Below are positions 1 to 8,795 of a DNA stretch of 64,000 nucleotides, piece by piece. Each line of letters opens with the position of its first letter. The stretch's first letter is position 1. The position numbers and the translations under genes were made by a program. Source of the DNA: an uncultured Pseudomonadota bacterium (GTDB taxonomy: Bacteria; Pseudomonadota; Gammaproteobacteria; Steroidobacterales; Steroidobacteraceae); contig CALGVD010000136.1 of assembly GCA_937920275.1 (NCBI GenBank), forward strand, positions 1 to 64,000, given 5' to 3'. The notes beneath the pieces are model-generated. The model was not told where the DNA came from. It saw only the letters and a program-made list of their open reading frames with translations, and made no database searches.

Positions 1-1892
1 GGCGGCAGGTCTTCACCGCCGAGCAGAAAGTCCCGTGCGGGGTCCGTGGGCAGCCGCTGCGGCTCGGGCGCGTAGTTGAAGGCGAAACAGAGGCCACGGT
101 ACCGGCGCAGACGCAGACCCTCGGGCAACACCTGCGTGACAAGACCGGCCTCCCGGGCGAGCGTCTGCAGCAGCGCGGTCCGCGCGTCGCTCGCGAGCGT
201 CGCGGCGAGGTAGCGGAGCTGCCCTTGTCGGTAGAGCAGGCCGTGGCCGTCCGCGAGCTTCGCCTCGGGCGTGAGCGCAGTCTCGCAATGCTCCAGCCAG
301 TCCTGCGCAGGGGGCGCTGCGACGCCGGGACGGAGCGATTCGACGCGCGTGACCTTGAGCGCGATCGCGCGCTGCAGTTCACCCGGGGGCAACTGTGGCG
401 GGATCTGGAAGTGCGGGGTTTTGCTGCCGCTACGAGGCCCGATCAGCACTTGGGCGCTGCAGGCGGCGAGCCGGTCGACGAAGCCTTGCGGCAGGATGGG
501 CAGGCAGGGTACGACGACGAGGCGGTAGCCCTCGAGCGCGGTGTCGGGCGGGACGATGTCGATGTCGAGTCCGAGTGTGCGCAGCGTCGAATACCACTCG
601 AACGCCTGCCGCAGCGCGCTGAAGCCCGCGCCCTGCGGTTGGATGTCGGTGACCCAGACGGAGGTGTAGTCGAAGACCAGCGCGACGGGCGCATGGGCGC
701 TCGGTGTCACGGAAGCGAGCCGCGCGATGTCACGGGCAGCGGCCCGCGCTTCGTGCGCGCCGATGTCGTCCTCGCGGTCGGGGCGCAAGAGGCCGGCGTG
801 CATCTGCTCCTGCGCGAAGGGCGCCTGCCGCCAGCGGAAATAGGCGACGAACTCCGCGCCGTGCGCCATCGCCTCCAGCGTCCAGAGCCGCACCATGCCG
901 GGGAGCGGCGCGGGGTTGCGCGCGGCCCAGTTCACGGGTCCCGGCTGCTGCTCCATCACCGCGAAGCGTCCGCGACCGCAGCCGCGGTAGAGGTCGTGGT
1001 GGAACGCCGCGATGTCGGGATGGCCCTGGCGCGCGTAGCGGAGCTTCTCGGCTTCGCTGAACCAGAACTGCTCGAGGAAGCCGAGCGGGTAGCTGTCCCA
1101 GGTGACGACATCGAGGTCGCGCCCCAAGGCATGGTGGTCGAAGGAGGTGACGAAGCCCATCGCGTTGTGCGTGATATCGCGGCCGGGCGAGTGTGCACGC
1201 AGGATGTCGACCTGCTCGCGGTTGAACGACAGCACTTGGTCCGAGGAGAAGCGCTGGAAGTCGAGCGAGTGGGCGGGGTTCGGTTCGGTGACGGTGAGCG
1301 CGGGCGTGTCGATCTCGTCGAACGACCGGTACTCGGCGCTCCAGAACACCGTGCCCCAGGCGTCGTTGAGCGCCGCGATGTCGCCGTAGCGTGCGGCGAG
1401 CCAGCCGCGGAAGGCCTGCGTCGCTGCAGCCGAATGGCTGACCACGGTGTCGTGGCAGCCGTATTCGTTGTCGGTCTGCCAGGCGACGACGGCAGGGTGT
1501 CGGCCGTAGCGGGCCGCCACTGCTTCGGTGATGCGCTGCGACTCGGCGCGGTAGCCGGCGTGCGAGAAGCAGTAATGCCGACGCGAGCCGAAACGGCGCG
1601 GTCGACCTTGGGCATCGATGGCGACCATGTCCGGCATCGTGTCCACCAACCATTTGGGCGGCGTCGCGGTGGGCGTGCCGAGGATGACGCCGAGGCCGTG
1701 GCGGTGCAGCGTCTCGAGCGCGCGATCGAGCCAGTCCCAGTCGAACCGGCCGTGCGAGGGTTCGATGCGGCTCCAGGCGAACTCGCCGATGCGCACGCGT
1801 GTGAGACCCATCGCCGCCATGCGCCGCGCGTCGTCTTCCCACCATGACTTTGGCCATTGCTCGGGATACCAACACACACCAAGTCGCATCAT
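1..1892 (-). CDS. Beta-galactosidase, GH42 family (3' end beyond window start)
   Basis: Reverse-strand reading from ATG 1892: MMRLGVCWYPEQWPKSWWEDDARRMAAMGLTRVRIGEFAWSRIEP...; typical GH42 N-terminus. Still open at base 1, so absent from the ORF track. ATGA overlap with the upstream GH36 gene. Confidence 0.9.
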   Translation of the reverse strand, partial: MMRLGVCWYPEQWPKSWWEDDARRMAAMGLTRVRIGEFAWSRIEPSHGRFDWDWLDRALETLHRHGLGVILGTPTATPPKWLVDTMPDMVAIDAQGRPRRFGSRRHYCFSHAGYRAESQRITEAVAARYGRHPAVVAWQTDNEYGCHDTVVSHSAAATQAFRGWLAARYGDIAALNDAWGTVFWSAEYRSFDEIDTPALTVTEPNPAHSLDFQRFSSDQVLSFNREQVDILRAHSPGRDITHNAMGFVTSFDHHALGRDLDVVTWDSYPLGFLEQFWFSEAEKLRYARQGHPDIAAFHHDLYRGCGRGRFAVMEQQPGPVNWAARNPAPLPGMVRLWTLEAMAHGAEFVAYFRWRQAPFAQEQMHAGLLRPDREDDIGAHEARAAARDIARLASVTPSAHAPVALVFDYTSVWVTDIQPQGAGFSALRQAFEWYSTLRTLGLDIDIVPPDTALEGYRLVVVPCLPILPQGFVDRLAACSAQVLIGPRSGSKTPHFQIPPQLPPGELQRAIALKVTRVESLRPGVAAPPAQDWLEHCETALTPEAKLADGHGLLYRQGQLRYLAATLASDARTALLQTLAREAGLVTQVLPEGLRLRRYRGLCFAFNYAPEPQRLPTDPARDFLLGGEDLP

Positions 1893-4015
1893 GGGAGGCG
1901 CTCCAAGGCGATGAGCCACGCGGTCTGCGGAAAGGTCAGTGCCAGGGCGAGGCCCTGCGTGGCGAGCGCCTCGGCGCTGAGCGTCAAGCCCTCGCGCCAG
2001 CGCGCAGGGTCGGCGAGACGCTGCGCGGCGCGCATCGGCCAAGGCTCGGGCAGCGTGACGCGCCAATGCGAGCCCTGCGGCAGACCGGGTAGACGGAGGG
2101 GCGCCGCGTCGTAGTCGGCGGTGTAGTCGGTCTGCGCCACGAGCGCGAGCGCGCGGTCGCCCCGCACCGCGAGCCAGCCCGACACGCCGGGGGTCGGGCA
2201 GTCAAGGGCGAGCAGGTCGCCTTCGTGCAGCACCGTGCGCCAATCTTTGTAGAGCGCGATGTGGCGGGCGAGCAGGGCGCGCTCCGCGTCGTCCATCTCT
2301 GCCGGGTCGGCCTCGACGCCCATATGGCCGAACATCGCGACCTTGGCGCGGAAGTCCATCTCGAGGCGTCGACCGGTGATCGGGTTCGGGTCCGGTCCGA
2401 CATGGTGGCCGAGCGCGCAGAGCGGCAGGAACTGCAGGTATCCCGCGTTGATGCGCAGCCGCTCGACGGGGTCGTTGCCGTCACTCGCCCAGAACCGCCT
2501 GCAGCGGCGCAGGATGGCGTAGTCGATGCGGGCGCCGCCGCTCGCGCAGGCCTCGATCTCCACGCCGGGATGCGCGTCCCGCAGGCGGTCGAGCAGCGCG
2601 TAGAGCGCGGTCGTCTGTGCATGGGCGCGCGCGGCGCGTGGGAACAGCGCGCGGTTGTGGTCCCACTTGAGGTAGGCGATGTCGTGGTCGCGCAGCAGCG
2701 CATCGAGCGTGCCGAAGAGATGGCGGGTCACCTCAGGGCGGGTGAGATCGAGCACGAGTTGATGGCGCTGCGTGCCGCGTGTGCGACCGGGCTCGTGCAG
2801 GCACCAGTCCGGGTGGGTGCGGTGGAGTTCGCTGTCCGGGTTCACCATCTCCGGCTCCACCCAAAGACCGAAGTCCATGCCGAGTCCCCGCACGGTGTCG
2901 ATCAGCGGCGCAAGCCCATCCGGGAAGAGACCGGGGTCGGGCTGCCAGTCGCCGAGGCCGCGTGTGTCGTCGCGCCGACCGCGGAACCAGCCGTCGTCGA
3001 GCACGAAGCGTTCGATGCCGAGCGCGGCAGCGTCCTTCGCGAGGCGCTGCAGCGTCGTGAGGTCCTGCCGGAAGCCGACCGCCTCCCAGGTATTGAGGTG
3101 CACGCGGCGCGGACCTGCGGGTGTCTGCGGCAAGACGCTGGCGCGGACATGGCGGTGCAACGCATGGCGCAGCGCGGCGCGGCCGCCGTCGCCCACGCAC
3201 AGCACCGCCTCGGGCGCATCGAACGCGCCATCGGGCGCCACGCGGACCTCGCCGGCATCGACCCGCGCCGCCATCAGCAGACGGGCGCCATCGGCATCGC
3301 GTTCGATGAAGACCTCATGATCGCCGCTCCAAGCGAGATGGGCGCCGAGCGCCAGTCCATGGGTCTCGGCGGTGTCGGGCTCTTCGAGCAGCAGCCAATG
3401 ACCTGCGCCGTGTCCCGATCGCCCCTCGAAGGACATCGCCCCTTGGAGGCCGTGGGCGATCGTGCTGCGCACGGCCTGCATCTCGGCGGCCCAGCGGCCT
3501 GTGTAGCGGGTGACGGTCTGCGCCCAAGTCGGCAGCGGCAGCGCGAGCGAGGCCAGCCGCAGCACGGCGATCTCTGCCCTGCCGTGGTTTTCGAGACGCG
3601 TACGGCAGGTGATGACGCCGTGCGCGTCCAGCGACCACTCGATCGTGATCGACAGGGCGAGCCGCTCGTCGAGGAAGCGCAGCTGCCAATGGCGCGCGTT
3701 CTGCGCCTCATCGGCTTCGACCAACACGAACTCGGCATGCAGCGGATGACCGTCGCGTTGCAGCAGCACGGCGGGCCAGCCGCCGAAACCGGCACCCGAC
3801 TGCGGTAGCAGCGTCGGCCGCGGCGGTGCATCGGGCTGGGACTCGTGAGGCGCGTATCGTGCGGCGTTGCAGAGCGCGGCCAAGTCCTCGTTTGCCGGCA
3901 GACGCGGGCCTGCGTAGGCGAGTTCGGCCGCACCACGTCGCAGGTCTAGGACGAGGGTACAGCGTTCGCCCCGTAGGGCGAGCGAGGCCGGCAGTTTTGG
4001 CGCGGGGGTTCGGAT
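1889..4015 (-). CDS. Alpha-galactosidase, GH36 family (start codon uncertain)
   Basis: ORF 1889..4168; GH36 motifs FVLDDGWFRGRRDDTRGLGDW, YLKWDHNR, EACASGGARIDYAILRR, FWASDGNDPVERLRI. No convincing ATG/GTG/TTG near the expected N-terminus. Confidence 0.9.
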   Translation of the reverse strand: MRTPAPKLPASLALRGERCTLVLDLRRGAAELAYAGPRLPANEDLAALCNAARYAPHESQPDAPPRPTLLPQSGAGFGGWPAVLLQRDGHPLHAEFVLVEADEAQNARHWQLRFLDERLALSITIEWSLDAHGVITCRTRLENHGRAEIAVLRLASLALPLPTWAQTVTRYTGRWAAEMQAVRSTIAHGLQGAMSFEGRSGHGAGHWLLLEEPDTAETHGLALGAHLAWSGDHEVFIERDADGARLLMAARVDAGEVRVAPDGAFDAPEAVLCVGDGGRAALRHALHRHVRASVLPQTPAGPRRVHLNTWEAVGFRQDLTTLQRLAKDAAALGIERFVLDDGWFRGRRDDTRGLGDWQPDPGLFPDGLAPLIDTVRGLGMDFGLWVEPEMVNPDSELHRTHPDWCLHEPGRTRGTQRHQLVLDLTRPEVTRHLFGTLDALLRDHDIAYLKWDHNRALFPRAARAHAQTTALYALLDRLRDAHPGVEIEACASGGARIDYAILRRCRRFWASDGNDPVERLRINAGYLQFLPLCALGHHVGPDPNPITGRRLEMDFRAKVAMFGHMGVEADPAEMDDAERALLARHIALYKDWRTVLHEGDLLALDCPTPGVSGWLAVRGDRALALVAQTDYTADYDAAPLRLPGLPQGSHWRVTLPEPWPMRAAQRLADPARWREGLTLSAEALATQGLALALTFPQTAWLIALERLP

Positions 4016-4021
4016 GCCCCG

Positions 4022-4030
4022 TATTATAGT
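4022..4030. promoter_or_regulatory. Symmetric -10-like element (TATTATA / TATAATA) between the GH36 and symporter genes
   Basis: + strand GTATTATAGT; reverse strand ACTATAATAC contains a perfect TATAAT (4028..4023). Confidence 0.45.
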
Positions 4031-4067
4031 CGGGTGCCGCGTTTGCGGCGGATCCGGAGGCGGCCAC

Positions 4068-5543
4068 ATGCCCACAGAATTACCGAGCGTCAGTACCTTG
4101 CAGGCACTGGTGTGCATCGCGCTCACCGTGCTGATGGGAGCCGTGACCTGGTGGAAGGTGCGCGGCAAGGGTCGGGGTCACGGCGGTACGGGCAAAGACG
4201 TGTTCTTGGCGGGCGGTGGGCTGACCTGGCCGTTCGTGGCTGGCTCGATCACGCTCACCAACCTGTCGACCGACCAGTTGGTCGGGATGAACGGCAACCA
4301 GATGCTGCTGCTCGCCTGGTGGGAGATCGCGGGTTTCTTCGGGCTGATGATCCTCGCCTTCGTCTTCGTACCGGTCTACTACCGGAACAACTGCACCACG
4401 GTCACGGAGTTGCTCGAGCGTCGCTACGGCGGGCGCAGTATCCGCACCCTGGTATCGGGGCTGTTCCTGTTCGGTAACATCGTCATCTATCTGCCGGCGG
4501 CGCTCTACAGCGGTAGCCTCTTCTTGGGTTCGATGTTCGGCACGGAATTGCCGTTGATCTTTTTCGCGTCGCTGCTCGCGGCGGTGAGCGCGGCTTACAC
4601 CATCTTCGGCGGCCTGCGCGCGGTTGCGGTGATGGACACCTTTTCCGGCATCGGCGTGCTCGGGCTCGCCCTTGTGATCGTGTTCCTTGCGCTCGCGGCG
4701 GTGGACTTCGACCTCGTCACCGGTGTCCCCGCCGAGCGCCTCACCATGATCGGCGGCGACGATTCACCGATCCCTTGGCACACGCTGCTCACGGGCATGC
4801 TCTTCATCCAGATCTTCTACTGGTCCACCAACCAGAACATCACGCAGAAGGCGATGGCTGCACCGACGGTGCGCGAGGCGCAGAAGGGCGTGTTGACGGC
4901 GGCAGTGATCCGCATCCTCATCATCCCGCCCATCGTCGTGATCCCGGGCGTGGTGGCGTACAAGCTTTTCGGCGATGTGGGCGATGCGGCCTACGGCCGG
5001 CTCGTCGCTGAAGTGCTGCCCGGCTGGCTGGCCGGCGCTTTCGCGGCGATGGTCGCGGCGGCGGTGATCACCACCTTCAGCGCCGTGCTCAACAGCACCG
5101 TTGCGCTCTATGCGGTCGACTTCCATGAGCGCTTCGTCGGCAAGGTCGCCGACCACTGGCATCTGGGTGCGATCGTATCGGTCTGCGTGACGTTGCTCGC
5201 CGTGCTGCTGGTGCCGGTGTTCCAGGACGCCGACAGCATCATCAACCTGTTGCAGCAGCTCAACGGTCTCTTCTCGATGCCCATCCTGTCGGCGTTCATC
5301 GTGGGTCTGCTGTTCCGCCAAGTCGCCGCGCCGGCGGCCATCTTCGGTGTGCTGTGGGGCTTCGGGATATACGCGGCCTACACCTTCATCTGGCAGCCGC
5401 AGGGTGTCATCACGCTGCACTACATCCACTTCATGGTCATCGTGCTCGCCTCGTCGGTGATCGCAGCGCTGGTCTGCAACCGTCTGCTCGGACATCGTTC
5501 ACGCTGGATCGGCTTCGCCGACATCCGGGGGCCTGCCGCATGA
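4068..5543 (+). CDS. Sodium:solute symporter (SSS/SLC5 family), putative galactose/galactoside importer
   Basis: ORF 4014..5543; start ATG 4068 preceded by GGAGG (4055-4059); multi-TM SSS sequence (GGGLTWPFVAGSITLTNLSTDQLVG, FYWSTNQNITQKAMAAPT); overlaps galT. Confidence 0.85.
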   Translation: MPTELPSVSTLQALVCIALTVLMGAVTWWKVRGKGRGHGGTGKDVFLAGGGLTWPFVAGSITLTNLSTDQLVGMNGNQMLLLAWWEIAGFFGLMILAFVFVPVYYRNNCTTVTELLERRYGGRSIRTLVSGLFLFGNIVIYLPAALYSGSLFLGSMFGTELPLIFFASLLAAVSAAYTIFGGLRAVAVMDTFSGIGVLGLALVIVFLALAAVDFDLVTGVPAERLTMIGGDDSPIPWHTLLTGMLFIQIFYWSTNQNITQKAMAAPTVREAQKGVLTAAVIRILIIPPIVVIPGVVAYKLFGDVGDAAYGRLVAEVLPGWLAGAFAAMVAAAVITTFSAVLNSTVALYAVDFHERFVGKVADHWHLGAIVSVCVTLLAVLLVPVFQDADSIINLLQQLNGLFSMPILSAFIVGLLFRQVAAPAAIFGVLWGFGIYAAYTFIWQPQGVITLHYIHFMVIVLASSVIAALVCNRLLGHRSRWIGFADIRGPAA

Positions 5544-6607
5544 TTCCGTCGCCCGCGGCGACAGCGCACCGTCGCCGCAATCCGCTCACCGGCCGCTGGG
5601 TGCTGGTGTCGCCGCAGCGCACGCAGCGGCCGTGGCTGGGACAGGTGGACGAGGCGTCCGTCGCGCCGCGGGTGTCGCACGATCCGGGCTGTCATCTCTG
5701 TCCGGGTGCGGCACGCGCCGGCGGCGCTGTGAACCCCGACTATCGCGGACCGTTCGTGTTCGCCAATGATTTTCCCGCGTTGCAGGAGGCGCTGCCGTCC
5801 GACGAACCGGGGGCGCGCCACGGGCAGGATCCGCTCTTCGCCGCGCAGGCGGTACGCGGTGAGTGCCGCGTGATCTGCTGGTCGCAGGACCATTCGGCGA
5901 CCCTGGCGGAACTTGCGCCGGCAGAAGTGCGTGCCGTGGTCGACTGTTGGGCGGACCAGTCGGCCGAACTCGGCGCACGCTACGCTTGGGTGCAGGTGTT
6001 CGAGAACAAGGGTGCGATGATGGGCTGCTCCAACCCGCACCCGCACGGCCAGATCTGGGCGAGCGGGCATCTGCCCGAAGAAGCCGATCTCGAGGACCGC
6101 CACCAGCGCGAATACTTCGCGCGGCACGGCCGTTCGCTGCTGCTCGAACTCGCGGGGCGCGAGGCGGGTGGACCGCGTGAAGTGCTCTCAAGCGAGGGTT
6201 GGCTCGTCGTCGTACCGTGGTGGGCGACCTGGCCCTTCGAGACGCTGCTGCTGCCGCGACGGACCGCGCACCGCTTCGAGGATATGGATGAGGCGATGCG
6301 CGACGATCTTGCGCGCATGCTCGGTCGTCTGACCCGCACATACGATGCGCTCTTCCGCTGCAGTTTCCCGTATTCCATGGGCTGGCACGGCGCACCCTAC
6401 GGCGCGTACGGCGGGGAAGCCGCCCACGCCGCCGCCGCCGCGGACGACAGCGCCCATTGGCAACTGCACGCCCACTTCTATCCGCCGCTGTTGCGCTCGG
6501 CCACCGTGCGCAAGTTCATGGTGGGCTACGAGATGCTCGCCGAGCCGCAGCGCGACCTCACGCCCGAGGACGCGGCCGCGCGGTTGCGGGCGGTCGCTGC
6601 GGCATGA
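5540..6607 (+). CDS. galT: Galactose-1-phosphate uridylyltransferase
   Basis: MIPSPAATAHRRRNPLTGRWVLVSPQRTQRPWLGQ; active-site-like GCSNPHPHGQIWA; ATGA overlap with the symporter. Confidence 0.95.
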   Translation: MIPSPAATAHRRRNPLTGRWVLVSPQRTQRPWLGQVDEASVAPRVSHDPGCHLCPGAARAGGAVNPDYRGPFVFANDFPALQEALPSDEPGARHGQDPLFAAQAVRGECRVICWSQDHSATLAELAPAEVRAVVDCWADQSAELGARYAWVQVFENKGAMMGCSNPHPHGQIWASGHLPEEADLEDRHQREYFARHGRSLLLELAGREAGGPREVLSSEGWLVVVPWWATWPFETLLLPRRTAHRFEDMDEAMRDDLARMLGRLTRTYDALFRCSFPYSMGWHGAPYGAYGGEAAHAAAAADDSAHWQLHAHFYPPLLRSATVRKFMVGYEMLAEPQRDLTPEDAAARLRAVAAA

Positions 6608-7785
6608 CAACGCCCGCGCTCGAGGCCCGTGTCGTCGCGGGTTTCCGTGAGCGTTTCGGCCGCGAACCGGAAGTGCTGGCTTTCGCGCCGGGGCGGGTCA
6701 ACCTCATCGGAGAGCACACCGACTACAACGAGGGCTTTGTGCTGCCCTGCGCCTTGGAGCAGGGAACGCTGGTCGCTGTCGCGATACGCCATGATCGACG
6801 AGTCCGGGTGTCGGCGCTCGATCTCGTGGGATCGTCCATCGATGCGATCGATGAGATTTCCGCGCTCGATGCGCCGATCCTGCCGCTTGCACCGGGGCAT
6901 TGGGCGAATCATCCGCGTGGGCTCCTGGCGGCCTGGCAGGCGGAGGGTCATGCGATCCCCGGGATGGACATCGCGGTCGGAGGCGATCTGCCGCGGGGCG
7001 CAGGGCTCTCGTCGTCCGCGTCGCTCGGGGTCGCGCTCGGTGCGGCGTTCGCTGCGGTCACCGGTGTCGCAGTCGATCCGGTCGGGCTCGCGCGTCTCGC
7101 GCAACGCTCTGAGAACGAGACTGTGGGTTGTTCCTGCGGGATCATGGACCCGCTGGTGTCCGCCGCCGCCCGCAAGGGCGCTGCGCTGCAGATCGACTGC
7201 CGTTCGCTCACCTGGCAGACAGTGCCGATCCCCGAGCAGGTCGCTGTGCTGGTGGTGCACTCCGGGGTCAGCCGTGAGCTTGCGGGAGGTGCTTACAACG
7301 CGCGTCGCGCGGAGTGCGGGCAGGCGGCTGTATTCTTTGGCGTGGCGTCGTTGCGGGACCTGGGTGACCATGCGATCGCCGAGGCTCCGGAGGGCCTCGA
7401 CGCGACGGCCTATCGCCGCGCGCGCCATGTGTCGAGCGAGAACGCGCGCGTCCACCGCTTCGCAGCGGCGTTGCAGGCGGGTGATCTCGTCGCAGCCGGC
7501 GCTGCGCTGCGTGAATCCCATGTCTCGCTGCGCGATGACTTCGAGGTCAGCCATCCGGCGGTGGATGCGCTGGTCGACGCGTTGGACGCAGCGATCGGTG
7601 TCGAGGGCGGCGCCCGCATGACCGGCGGAGGGTTCGGCGGTTGCGTGGTGGCCGTGCTGCCGATCCAGCGTCTCGGGGCCGTACGCGCTGCGGCATCGGC
7701 GCACCTGCGCGCGGCGGGCGTGACGCAGCCATTGATGATGGAGGTGCGCCCGGCAGGGGGCGCCTCGGTTCGGGGCTTCCCGTAA
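6604..7785 (+). CDS. galK: Galactokinase
   Basis: FAPGRVNLIGEHTDYNEGFVLPCALEQ, GDLPRGAGLSSSASLGVALGAAFAA, RMTGGGFGGCVVAVLP; ATGA overlap with galT. Confidence 0.95.
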   Translation: MTTPALEARVVAGFRERFGREPEVLAFAPGRVNLIGEHTDYNEGFVLPCALEQGTLVAVAIRHDRRVRVSALDLVGSSIDAIDEISALDAPILPLAPGHWANHPRGLLAAWQAEGHAIPGMDIAVGGDLPRGAGLSSSASLGVALGAAFAAVTGVAVDPVGLARLAQRSENETVGCSCGIMDPLVSAAARKGAALQIDCRSLTWQTVPIPEQVAVLVVHSGVSRELAGGAYNARRAECGQAAVFFGVASLRDLGDHAIAEAPEGLDATAYRRARHVSSENARVHRFAAALQAGDLVAAGAALRESHVSLRDDFEVSHPAVDALVDALDAAIGVEGGARMTGGGFGGCVVAVLPIQRLGAVRAAASAHLRAAGVTQPLMMEVRPAGGASVRGFP

Positions 7786-7868
7786 TCCTGAGGATGTCGG
7801 CTCGGGTGTATCATCCACCCCCGTTAAACACTCCCTCGCGGGGGATGTCAGTAGACAGGGAGCCGTCG

Positions 7869-8750
7869 ATGCGTTCGATGCTGTTCGTGCCCGGGGACCG
7901 CCCGGATCGCTTCGTCAAAGCCGAGGCCAGCGGTGCCGATGCCGTCATCCTGGATCTCGAAGATGCCGTCGCGCCCGAACGACGCCCGTTCGCACGCGAG
8001 TCCATCGCCGCGCATCTCGCCGCCCGTCCGGCGGGCGCGCGCAGCCTCCCGATCTGGGTGCGCATCAATCCGATCCAGAGCGCCGAAGCGCTCGCCGATC
8101 TCGTCGCGGTGCTGCCGGGACGCCCGGACGGCGTGGTGCTGCCCAAGGCATGCCACGGTGATGACCTGCATCGACTCGATCATTGGCTGGAGGCTTTGGA
8201 GTCGCAAGCCGGCCTCGAGACCGGTTGCACGCGGGTGATCCCTATGGTGACCGAGACCGCCCGCGCGCTGCTGAGCATGGGTTCTTTCGTCTGTCTGCCT
8301 GCGCGCGTCGCGGCGCTCACTTGGGGTGCGGAGGATCTCGCCACCGAACTCGGTGCACTCGGTAACCGCGATGCAGCGGGCGAGTATGAGCTGCCCTATG
8401 CCTTGGCGAGTTCGCTCACGCTCTATGCCGCCTCGGCAGGCGGCGTGCCGGCGATCGACACCGTCGACACCGAGATCCGCGATGTCGAGGCGGTGGAGCG
8501 CCGCGCACGCGCGTCACGCCGCGCCGGTTTCGTCGGCAAGCTCGCGATCCACCCCGCGCAGGTGGCCGCCTTGAACGCTGCGTTCACACCCTCGGCAGCC
8601 GAAGTCGCGCAGGCCGAGCAGGTCCGCGCCGCCTTCGCGGCCCACCCGGGTGTCGGTGCGTTCCGCTTGGACGGTCGGTTGGTCGACCGTCCTCATCTTT
8701 TACAGGCCGAGCGTGTGCTCGCCGCAGCGCAAGCCGCCGGCCGGCGCTGA
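7869..8750 (+). CDS. CoA-ester lyase, HpcH/HpaI aldolase / CitE-like family
   Basis: MRSMLFVPGDRPDRFVKAEASGADAVILDLEDAVAPERR, typical CitE-like N-terminus; AGGGAG upstream of ATG 7869. Confidence 0.85.
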   Translation: MRSMLFVPGDRPDRFVKAEASGADAVILDLEDAVAPERRPFARESIAAHLAARPAGARSLPIWVRINPIQSAEALADLVAVLPGRPDGVVLPKACHGDDLHRLDHWLEALESQAGLETGCTRVIPMVTETARALLSMGSFVCLPARVAALTWGAEDLATELGALGNRDAAGEYELPYALASSLTLYAASAGGVPAIDTVDTEIRDVEAVERRARASRRAGFVGKLAIHPAQVAALNAAFTPSAAEVAQAEQVRAAFAAHPGVGAFRLDGRLVDRPHLLQAERVLAAAQAAGRR

Positions 8751-8795
8751 GCCGCTACAGGGCATCCTGCTGTAGGACATCGAGGAGTCGAAGCC

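Noticed and set aside
730-1882. Reverse-strand ORFs 730..1875 and 956..1882
   Set aside because: Wrong frames; the true GH42 frame starts at 1892 and is missing from the track only because it is open at the window edge.
225-3808. 540-aa and 527-aa + strand ORFs opposite the GH42 and GH36 genes
   Set aside because: Antisense shadow ORFs; both galactosidases have strong family signatures on the - strand.
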